Program-made: the position numbers and the translations under genes | Part shown: piece by piece, positions 20,955 to 27,050 of the stretch | Layout of the letters: the number at the start of each line of letters is the position of its first letter | Position numbering within the stretch: the stretch's first letter is position 1 | Notes under the pieces: model-generated | The model's database searches: none | Seen by the model: only the letters and a program-made list of their open reading frames with translations | What the model was told of the DNA's origin: nothing | Origin: an uncultured Acidobacteriota bacterium | GTDB lineage: Bacteria; Acidobacteriota; UBA6911; CAINFC01 | Length of the DNA: 38,194 bases | Assembly: GCA_903847975.1 (NCBI GenBank) | Contig: CAINFC010000151.1 | Span: forward strand, 1 to 38,194 | Reading direction: 5' to 3'

Positions 20955-22384
20955 GTGAAAAAATCCTGGTGGTCGACGACGACCCGCTTATGCTGCAGAC
21001 TCTCCGGCTGCGCCTCGGAGACGAGGGGTACCTGGTGCAGACGGCGCCCGACGGGTTTGCCGCGCTGCAAAGCTGCGACGGCGACGACTTCGACCTGATC
21101 ATCTGCGACGTGAAGATGCCCGGCATCGACGGGCTGGAAACCCTGCGCCGGATCCGCAAGACGCGGCCGCTCGTCAAATCCATCCTGATCACCGGATTTG
21201 CCGAAACCGAAGCCCCCATCCAGGCGATCCGCCTGGGAGTCAGCGACTACCTGTTCAAGCCGTTCGAGGACGAGCAGTTCATCCACCGGGTCCGCCAGGT
21301 CCTGAGGGAGCTGCGGCTGGAGCGGGAAAACCGGCAGCTCCTGGAGGAGCTGCAGGCCCAGAACCGGAAGCTGCAGATTCAAGTCAAGGTATTCCGCGAC
21401 CGCGAGAACCGGCAGTTCGATTTCGAAAACATGGTGGGGGGGGCGCCGCAGATGTCCGATCTGTTCCAGAAGGTGCGCCAGCTGGCCCAGACCCGCTCCG
21501 CCGTACTGCTGCTCGGCGAAAGCGGGACCGGCAAGGAGCTGGTGGCCCGGGCCATCCACAACGCCGGCCCCCGCAGCAGGGAATGCTTCGTGGCCATCAA
21601 CTGCTCGGCCCTCTCCCGGGAGCTGCTGGAAAGCGAACTTTTCGGCCATCGCAAAGGGGCGTTCACCGGCGCCGACAGCGACCACCGCGGACTGCTGGAG
21701 GAAGCCAGCGGGGGTACGGTCCTGCTGGACGAAATCGGAGACATGCCGCTGGAGCTCCAGGCCCGGCTGCTGCGCGTCCTGGAGCAGGGCACCCTGCGCC
21801 GCGTGGGGGAAAACACCGAGCGGCGCATCGACGTGCGCATCCTCTCGGCAACCAATATCGACCTGGCGCAGCGCATGGCCGAGGGGACATTCCGCCAGGA
21901 CCTCTACTATCGCCTCAATACCATTACTCTTCGAATTCCCTCGCTCCGCGAACGCCCGGAAGACATCCCCCGCCTGGCGGAGCATTTCCTGAAGCGCTTT
22001 TCCGCGGAACAGGGCAAGCGCCTGGCGGGATTTTCCGCTGAGGCCCGGCTGTGGATGCAGCGCTACCGCTGGCCGGGGAACGTGCGCGAGCTGCGCAACG
22101 CCGTCGAGCGGGCGGTCATCTTCGCCGAGGAGGGAGCGCCGGTCGCCGCGGAGAGCCTGGCCGCGGAGGAATTCCGCCCCCGGGAGGCCGCGGTTCCGGC
22201 CGCCGAGCCGCCCTCGGATCAAAACCTGGGCCAGCGCGTGGCTCTTTTCGAAAGGCGGCTGATCGCAGAAGCGCTGGAAAAGGCCCAAGGGCAAATTACC
22301 CAGGCCGCCCGGCTGCTGGGCATTTCCCGCACCAATCTGCACAACAAGCTCGCCAAGCACCGCATCGGCATCCGCGAGCCCTGA
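20951..22384 (+). CDS. NtrC-family sigma-54 response regulator (REC-AAA+-Fis HTH)
   Basis: Enhancer-binding activator of 477 residues, the normal family length. The receiver has D9-D11, phospho-acceptor D53 (IICDVKMPG), T81 and K103. The AAA+ domain has Walker A GESGTGKE (189-196), an intact GAFTGA loop contacting sigma-54 (236-241), Walker B GGTVLLDEIGD and the arginine-finger region FRQDLYYRL. The C-terminal Fis-type helix-turn-helix contains QAARLLGISRTNLHNKLAKH. It should couple ATP hydrolysis to open-complex formation at sigma-54 promoters. It overlaps the kinase gene by 4 bp, making a cognate NtrB/NtrC-type pair. No convincing -24/-12 promoter was found in this window, so its regulon probably lies elsewhere. 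Confidence 0.95.
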   Translation: MSEKILVVDDDPLMLQTLRLRLGDEGYLVQTAPDGFAALQSCDGDDFDLIICDVKMPGIDGLETLRRIRKTRPLVKSILITGFAETEAPIQAIRLGVSDYLFKPFEDEQFIHRVRQVLRELRLERENRQLLEELQAQNRKLQIQVKVFRDRENRQFDFENMVGGAPQMSDLFQKVRQLAQTRSAVLLLGESGTGKELVARAIHNAGPRSRECFVAINCSALSRELLESELFGHRKGAFTGADSDHRGLLEEASGGTVLLDEIGDMPLELQARLLRVLEQGTLRRVGENTERRIDVRILSATNIDLAQRMAEGTFRQDLYYRLNTITLRIPSLRERPEDIPRLAEHFLKRFSAEQGKRLAGFSAEARLWMQRYRWPGNVRELRNAVERAVIFAEEGAPVAAESLAAEEFRPREAAVPAAEPPSDQNLGQRVALFERRLIAEALEKAQGQITQAARLLGISRTNLHNKLAKHRIGIREP

Positions 22385-22457
22385 GGGTTGGCACAGGACT
22401 GTCATTCCGAGGCAAAGCCCCCAGGGGACGGTAGAACACTACACTACCCGCTTCGTT

Positions 22458-22602
22458 GAGAGTTCAAGCTTTCGCTGGTGGTACAAGCGGAAACCAGCTT
22501 GCAGCGCGCAGTCTAAAGACTGTACTCAAAACGGCTTTCGTTTGTGAGTTTGTTTCGGGGTGCTTTTGGGACTGGTGTTTTGGGACTTTTTACGAAGCCA
22601 TC
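22458..22602 (+). repeat. Stem-loop element related to the MITE-like element at 33.8 kb
   Basis: Shares CAAGCGGAAACC, GCTTGCA, CTGTACTC, AAACGG, TTTGTGAGTTTGTTT and GACTTTTTACGA with the reverse complement of 33823-33980. It contains CAGTCTAAAGACTG (22509-22522), where the other copy has CAGCCTGAAGGCTG. Its right end (22585-22602) is the reverse complement of the lone 18-mer at 4528-4545; its left terminal arm is degenerate. Confidence 0.75.
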
Positions 22603-22628
22603 AGGGAAGGTGAAAAGGAAAAGATGTC

Positions 22629-22780
22629 TGAAAGGGTTGCGCATGATCCAGCCATGCCGGGTATTTGCACAGCCCTTTCAGGGCTGGGTTTTAAACCAAT
22701 CCGCCTACCCGGTGTTTCGCCTATGCGGCGCAACCCCGGGCTATGTTCCGGAACCCCTTTGGGGTTCCTGCTACTTTTTG
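22629..22780 (+). repeat. REP-like composite repeat, copy 1
   Basis: Contains AGCCCTTTCAGGGCT (22671-22685) and GGAACCCCTTTGGGGTTCC (22750-22768) hairpins joined by GGGTTTTAAAC and CTATGCGGCGCAACCCCGGG. The same order occurs in reverse complement at 37922-38074, so this is a true composite repeat and not chance palindromes. Confidence 0.8.
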
Positions 22781-22889
22781 CACCTTCATAAAATAAGGAT
22801 AGCTTCGAAAAAAATCGTTTTTTCGTCCGGCTCGGCCGTCCCGACAGGGACTCGCCCCGCGCGGCACACACGCAGGTCCCGCAAGGAAC

Positions 22890-22950
22890 GGCTCCTTTCT
22901 TCCTTCCTGATCTTCCCGTCTTCCTGTGAAAAGATAGGGCTTACAGGAAG
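22890..22950 (-). repeat. Dispersed palindromic intergenic repeat, copy 3
   Basis: On the minus strand it reads CTTCCTGTAAGCCCTATC and continues to ACAGGAAGACGGGAAGATC then AGGAAGGAAGAAAG, close to copy 1 over 61 bp. It lies 15 bp beyond the stop of asd, where its hairpin would be in the 3' end of the asd transcript. Confidence 0.8.
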
Positions 22951-22964
22951 ATAAGGAAGGGCGG

Positions 22965-24053
22965 CTAGACGATGATCCCGCGCTGGGCCATCAGCTCCGC
23001 GGTGAGAATCGCGCCGCCGGCCGCTCCGCGCACGGTATTGTGGTGCAAGCCGACAAAGCGCAAATCGAAGACTTTGCAGGGACGCAGCCGGCCGACGACC
23101 ACCGCCATGGCCTGATCGATATCACGATCCTTGCGGGGCTGCGGGCGGTTGGGCTCATCGCGGTACACGATCGGCTCCTGGGGAGCCGAGGGCAGGTTCA
23201 GCTGCTGGGGCACCGAACGGAATCCGCGCCAGAGGCGGATGGTTTCCTCCAGCTCGGGCTTTCGGCCGTCAAAGGCGACGCTGACGCAGGCGGTGTGCCC
23301 GTCCACTACCGGCACCCGGTTGCAGTGGGCGGAAATCGCGAGTTCCGAGTCAGGAACGATCACCCCGTTCTCCAGGCGGCCGAAAATCTTGAGGGGCTCC
23401 AGCTCCGACTTCTCCTCCTCGCCTTTGATGAAAGGAATGATGTTGTCTACCATGTCCAGCGAGGGCACTCCCGGATATCCCGCGCCGGACACCGCCTGCA
23501 GCGTGCTGAGAACGATTCGCCGGGGATGATAGCCGGCCTGCATCCAGGCCCACAGCGGGGTCATGTAGCTTTGTATGCTGCAATTGGACTTGACGGCGAT
23601 GCACCCCTTGTCCCAGCCCCGGGCCCGGCGCTGGTGGGCGATCACCTCGAGGTGGTCGGGATTGATCTCGGGAATAATCATGGGAACATCGGGGGTCATC
23701 CGGTGGGCGGAATGGTTGGAAACCACCGCAAAGCCCGCCGCGGCATACGCGACTTCCAGGGCCTCCGCGGCTTTCTTGTCCAGGTCCACCGCCGAAAAAA
23801 GGAGCTGGCATTTCCCCTGGGCGGAGGACACCTCGTTGGCGTCCCCGACGACCAGGTTTCGGACCGGCTCGGGTACCGGCGTGGACATGAGCCAGCGGTC
23901 GGCGATCACCTCGGCGTATTTCCTGCCCGCCGACTGCGGTGAAGCCGCCAGGTACGTTATGGAAAACCAGGGATGATTTTCCAGCAATCGAATGTAGTTT
24001 TGTCCCACCATTCCGGTGGCACCCAGAATTCCAACCTGCAGCCTTGGGATCAT
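22965..24053 (-). CDS. asd: Aspartate-semialdehyde dehydrogenase (archaeal/fungal-type)
   Basis: Reduces beta-aspartyl phosphate to aspartate semialdehyde with NADPH, the branch point to lysine/diaminopimelate, threonine and methionine. The 362-residue protein has the nucleotide-binding GATGMVGQ (11-18), catalytic Cys158 in VKSNCSIQSYMTP and a His253 motif in CNRVPVVDGHTACV. SNCS-x-Q-x-x-x-TP and the length near 350 fit the archaeal/fungal-type Asd, not the E. coli enzyme. The start at 24053 follows GAGGG by 7 nt; the upstream in-frame ATG at 24185 would translate through a terminator hairpin. It sits downstream of the ABC importer genes, separated by a terminator, and palindromic repeat copy 3 follows its stop. 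Threonine synthase is encoded 12 kb away. Confidence 0.93.
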   Translation of the reverse strand: MIPRLQVGILGATGMVGQNYIRLLENHPWFSITYLAASPQSAGRKYAEVIADRWLMSTPVPEPVRNLVVGDANEVSSAQGKCQLLFSAVDLDKKAAEALEVAYAAAGFAVVSNHSAHRMTPDVPMIIPEINPDHLEVIAHQRRARGWDKGCIAVKSNCSIQSYMTPLWAWMQAGYHPRRIVLSTLQAVSGAGYPGVPSLDMVDNIIPFIKGEEEKSELEPLKIFGRLENGVIVPDSELAISAHCNRVPVVDGHTACVSVAFDGRKPELEETIRLWRGFRSVPQQLNLPSAPQEPIVYRDEPNRPQPRKDRDIDQAMAVVVGRLRPCKVFDLRFVGLHHNTVRGAAGGAILTAELMAQRGIIV

Positions 24054-24086
24054 AGACTTACCCTCACTCCCGTTGATCCTGTCGCT

Positions 24087-24104
24087 GGCCTGCCGTTGCA
24101 GGCC
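24087..24104 (-). promoter_or_regulatory. Short perfect hairpin in the asd leader
   Basis: GGCCTGC-N4-GCAGGCC, a 7-bp stem with a 4-nt loop, immediately after the T run of the terminator hairpin and 33 bp before the asd ATG. It may be part of an attenuator or a 5' stabilising stem for asd RNA. Confidence 0.4.
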
Positions 24105-24109
24105 TTTCG

Positions 24110-24147
24110 AAAAAAAGCCCGCTGCCGGACCGTTTCCGGCAGCGGGC
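24110..24147 (-). terminator. Intrinsic terminator between the ABC importer genes and asd
   Basis: On the minus strand a perfect 12-bp GC-rich stem (GCCCGCTGCCGG/CCGGCAGCGGGC, 7-nt loop) is followed by seven T residues. It lies 75 bp after the permease stop and 57 bp before the asd start, so it either ends the importer operon or attenuates asd. Confidence 0.88.
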
Positions 24148-24173
24148 CGTCCTTGTTCCGTTTCAACCCTTCT

Positions 24174-24202
24174 ATTGTAATACAAAACCGCCGGCGGACC
24201 AA
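24174..24202 (-). promoter_or_regulatory. Weak promoter candidate upstream of the terminator, reading towards asd
   Basis: TTGGTC (24197-24202), a 17-bp spacer and TACAAT (24174-24179) on the minus strand. If active, the asd leader would be about 113 nt and would include the terminator hairpin. The -35 match is poor. Confidence 0.3.
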
Positions 24203-24221
24203 AAAAAGCACCGCCGCTCCC

Positions 24222-25049
24222 TCACCTCTCTCTTCTCCTCGAAAGCCCCCAGCGTTCCCGGATCCATCGCTCCAGCAGGGCAAAAAGGCAGCGGTCCGTC
24301 AACAGCCCCAGCAGTACGATAATGACCATGACCGCCAGAACCTGGCTCATGTCGTTCAACTCGCGCCCCATGGTCAGCAGGTTGCCCAGACCGGGAAGCG
24401 CATAAAGGAGCTCCCCGGCCATGAGGGAGCGCCAGGCAAACGACCAGCCCAGCTTCATGCCCGTAACGATGCTCGGCAGGGACGCCGGAAGAACCACGGA
24501 AAAATAAAGCCGCCACCCGGAAGCACCCAGGTTCCGCGCCGCCTGGACATAGATCGGCGGCGTGTTGCGAATGCCGTCTTCGGTCGCCTGGGCAATGGAG
24601 AGCACCGCTCCCATCACCACCACGAAAAGAATGGCGCGCTCGTTGAGCCCGAACCAGAGGATAGCCAGGGGCAGCCAGCAAATGCTGGGCAGGGTCTGCA
24701 GCCCCAGCACCAGCAGCCCCAGGGTCTCCTTCAGCCACTGCAGCTGCCCCATCAGCAGCCCCAGCGCCAGACCGATTCCCAGGGCGATCCCGTAGCCGAG
24801 CAGCAGCCGCCTCATGCTGGCGGCAATCCCGATCAGGAAGCTGTGATGAAGCAGGCCGTGCGCCAGGGTGTCGAACACTTCCAGGGGGCCGGGGAACAGA
24901 TAGCCCGGCCAGAGCCGCAGCCGGAAGGCCAGCTCCCAGCCGAGCAGCAGGGCGGCAAAGAACAGCAGGCGACCCAGAAGCTTCCCGGAAAAACCGGTCC
25001 TTTCTCCCGCTGCCTCCCGCTCCGGCATATCGCGCTTTCCACCGGGCAT
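24222..25049 (-). CDS. ABC importer permease, SsuC/TauC type
   Basis: Inner-membrane permease of 275 residues with about six hydrophobic segments. The EAA loop that contacts the ATPase reads EDGIRNTPPIYVQAARNLGASGWRL-like, followed by VVLPASLPSIVTGMKLG, matching the SsuC/TauC/NrtB class for sulfonates, taurine, nitrate or related anions. Its ATG overlaps the stop of the ATPase gene by one base (TGATG), so this start is preferred over the in-frame ATG at 25100 inside the ATPase gene. Last gene of the importer operon; a strong terminator follows. The substrate cannot be fixed because no desulfonation or nitrate gene is nearby. Confidence 0.92.
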   Translation of the reverse strand: MPGGKRDMPEREAAGERTGFSGKLLGRLLFFAALLLGWELAFRLRLWPGYLFPGPLEVFDTLAHGLLHHSFLIGIAASMRRLLLGYGIALGIGLALGLLMGQLQWLKETLGLLVLGLQTLPSICWLPLAILWFGLNERAILFVVVMGAVLSIAQATEDGIRNTPPIYVQAARNLGASGWRLYFSVVLPASLPSIVTGMKLGWSFAWRSLMAGELLYALPGLGNLLTMGRELNDMSQVLAVMVIIVLLGLLTDRCLFALLERWIRERWGLSRRRER

Positions 25050-25792
25050 CAGGACACCTGCATTCCGGCCAGGATCTTCCCAGCCAAGGGAATGACGCAC
25101 GGATCCTCCATGCGGCGGGGGCGCGGCAAATCGATGCGATACTCAGCCAGAATGCGGCCCGGATGGGGGGACATGACCACCACCCGGTCTCCCAGGACGA
25201 CCGCCTCGCGCACGTTGTGGGTCACAAACACCATGGTTTTATGGGTGCGCAGCCAGAGCTCCTGCAAATCGCCGTGCAGCCGGTCGCGGGTAATGGCGTC
25301 CAGCGCTCCGAACGGCTCGTCGAGCAGGAGCACCTCCGGGTCCACCGCCAGGGCGCGAGCCAGAGCCACCCTCTGCTTCATCCCCCCGGACAGCTCGTGC
25401 ACCCAGGAGCGGCTGAATTTCTCCAGGTGCACCATTTCCAGAAGGCTTTCGGCGGTGCGGGCGCATTCGGCGGAAGGCAACCCTTTCATTCTTAAACCGA
25501 ATTCCGTATTGGCCTGCACGTTCAGCCAGGGGAAAAGGCCGGCATCCTGAAAGATAAGCACCCGGCTGGGATCGGGACCGGAAACGGGCACTCCGTCGGC
25601 CAGCACGGCGCCTTCGGAAGGAAAGTCGAGGCCGGCCAGGAGATTGAGGATCGTGCTTTTTCCGCACCCCGAAGGCCCGATCAGGCACAGGAATTCCTGC
25701 TCCGCTATGGCCAGATCGATCCGATCCAGGGCGGTAACGGACCGTCTGGGCCGCCGGAAAGTTTTGGAAACCTGTTTCAGTTCGAGATTCAT
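25049..25792 (-). CDS. ABC importer ATP-binding protein, SsuB/TauB type
   Basis: Cytoplasmic ATPase of 247 residues that powers the importer. Walker A GPSGCGKST (39-47), Q loop in LIFQDAGLFPWL, ABC signature LSGGMKQR (134-141), Walker B VLLLDEP (154-160), D loop GALDA and the H-loop His in VFVTHNVREAVVLGD are all present. FQDAGLFPWLNVQAN is characteristic of the nitrate/sulfonate/taurine family. It lies 32 bp after the binding-protein gene and overlaps the permease by one base. The ribosome site is weak. Confidence 0.94.
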   Translation of the reverse strand: MNLELKQVSKTFRRPRRSVTALDRIDLAIAEQEFLCLIGPSGCGKSTILNLLAGLDFPSEGAVLADGVPVSGPDPSRVLIFQDAGLFPWLNVQANTEFGLRMKGLPSAECARTAESLLEMVHLEKFSRSWVHELSGGMKQRVALARALAVDPEVLLLDEPFGALDAITRDRLHGDLQELWLRTHKTMVFVTHNVREAVVLGDRVVVMSPHPGRILAEYRIDLPRPRRMEDPCVIPLAGKILAGMQVS

Positions 25793-25824
25793 GCCTTTGG
25801 AGGCACCCGGAAAGCTGCTGCCGG

Positions 25825-26865
25825 CTAGCGCACTTCCGGCTGGCCCATATCCTTTAAAATTTCATTGAGCGGGGTCAGGTCATAAATGCCGGTCAGGTCC
25901 GGCTCGCTCTTGAGAAAGCCGGCGGCATAGGCCAGCCGAGCGGATTGCTGTAACGAAGAAGCAATGGGGTCCCATGTCAGGCGCAGGCGCGACCAGGCCT
26001 GGGCGAGAACCTCCGGGTGCAGCGGCTTGCCCGTCAGTTTCCCGATCTCCGCATTCAGCAGCCGCCTGGCATCCTCCGGATGCTCCGCCGCCCACTGCGT
26101 GATCTCCACATGGGCAGACAGAAAAGCCTTGACGATCCCCGGACGGGCCCGCAGAAATTCGGTGCGAGCGATGATGTGGGTGGTGACAAAATCCCCGCGG
26201 GGCCACAGGTCGCGCTCATCGAGAAAAAGCCTTCCCCGCCCTTCGACAATCAGGCGGCTGGCCCAGGGCTCAGGCACCCAGGCGGCATCGACCTGCTTCT
26301 GGCGGAACAGATCCAGGATCAGGGGGTTCTCGACGGGAATGACTTCCACCGATCCACCCCGCTCCAGGGTTGCCATCCGGTGCGAAACCAGGTAGCTTCG
26401 CAGCGCCACATCCTGGGTATTTCCGAGCTGGGGGGAAGCAATGCGCTTGCCGGGAAGATCCTCGGGCTTATGAATTCCGGATTCGGGATGCACGACCAGC
26501 GAGGCTCCGCCGCTGGTGCAGCCGGCCACGATGCGCAGGGCCTCCCCGCGGGACTGAACGAAGCCGTTGATCGCCGGATTGGGGCCGATGTAGGCCAGAT
26601 CAATCTGCCCGGCGAAAAGAGCTTCGATCACTGAGGGACCGGCGTTGAACTGCATCATACGCAGGGCGGTCCGGTCCCCGAGGACTTTTTGAAAATCGCC
26701 GCGGGCCGATCCCAGGATCGCCTGGGCGTGGGTGACGTTCGGGAAAAAACCGACGCGCACCACCGGCATCCCGCCACCGCTTTCCGGAGCGGTCCGGCAG
26801 GAGCAAAAAACCGGCAGGGCGATCAGGCAAAGGGCAACCCGGAGCATGTACGAATTTCGGTTCAT
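25825..26865 (-). CDS. ABC importer substrate-binding lipoprotein, SsuA/TauA/NMT1-like
   Basis: Periplasmic solute receptor of 346 residues, first gene of the importer operon. The N terminus (MLRVALCLIALPVFCSCRT) is a short signal sequence ending in a Cys-rich lipobox-like site. The mature part shows VRVGFFPNVTHAQAI, IDLAYIGPNPAINGF, IVAGCTSGGASLVV and RIASPQLGNTQDVALRSYL, patterns of the SsuA/NMT1-like binding proteins for sulfonates, nitrate or pyrimidine precursors. The ligand is not predictable. The ATG at 26865 is chosen as a conventional start although its ribosome site is poor; a GTG at 26886 and an ATG further in are alternatives. The divergent beta-helix gene starts 185 bp away. Confidence 0.9.
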   Translation of the reverse strand: MNRNSYMLRVALCLIALPVFCSCRTAPESGGGMPVVRVGFFPNVTHAQAILGSARGDFQKVLGDRTALRMMQFNAGPSVIEALFAGQIDLAYIGPNPAINGFVQSRGEALRIVAGCTSGGASLVVHPESGIHKPEDLPGKRIASPQLGNTQDVALRSYLVSHRMATLERGGSVEVIPVENPLILDLFRQKQVDAAWVPEPWASRLIVEGRGRLFLDERDLWPRGDFVTTHIIARTEFLRARPGIVKAFLSAHVEITQWAAEHPEDARRLLNAEIGKLTGKPLHPEVLAQAWSRLRLTWDPIASSLQQSARLAYAAGFLKSEPDLTGIYDLTPLNEILKDMGQPEVR

Positions 26866-26945
26866 CGGTGCCGTTGATAATATCACAATCCTGCGACAGA
26901 CGCGGGATTCTGAAGGATTTCAACTCCTGGACCGGAAGGCGCTTA

Positions 26946-26974
26946 TTGACGATCCCGGCGGCATCCATTACAAT
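26946..26974 (+). promoter_or_regulatory. Good sigma-70-type promoter for the beta-helix/MarC/kinase operon
   Basis: TTGACG (26946-26951), an exact 17-bp spacer and TACAAT (26969-26974), each 5 of 6 matches to consensus. Predicted start near 26981 gives a leader of about 70 nt, which has no clear Shine-Dalgarno sequence. Confidence 0.65.
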
Positions 26975-27050
26975 TTTCCGACAGTGTTATTTTTTGAATA
27001 TGCGCAAATCCTTTCCCATAATCCATTACCCTGATTCTACGCCTGATTCT

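Larger units (their letters stand above)
22385..22964. other. 580-bp intergenic region filled with repeats
   Basis: Lies between the convergent NtrC-like gene and asd. From left to right it contains a stem-loop element (22458-22602), a REP-like composite (22629-22780) and palindromic repeat copy 3 (22890-22950). The open frames across it are made of repeat sequence and are not credible genes. Confidence 0.65.

Noticed and set aside
22387-22404. GTTGGCACAGGACTGTCA as a sigma-54 -24/-12 promoter next to the NtrC-like gene
   Set aside because: The -24 GG is present, but the position expected for the -12 GC reads TC and there is no gene downstream on that strand.
20834-22405. Open frame of 523 codons on the minus strand
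   Set aside because: Antisense to the NtrC-like regulator, which has all family motifs.
22456-22791. Small open frames of 90-136 codons in the repeat region after the NtrC-like gene
   Set aside because: They consist of repeat and hairpin sequence, lack ribosome sites, and the same sequence recurs elsewhere in other frames.
22629-22800. CRISPR-like arrangement of palindromes
   Set aside because: The palindromes differ from one another, have no regular spacing or unique spacers, and no cas gene is near.
24054-24180. Lysine riboswitch upstream of asd
   Set aside because: The leader is about 113 nt and consists of two simple hairpins; the five-helix layout and conserved core of the L box are not visible.
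23973-25550. Open frame of 525 codons on the plus strand
   Set aside because: Crosses the asd leader terminator and lies opposite two ABC transporter genes; the product is Gln/Pro-rich with no domain.
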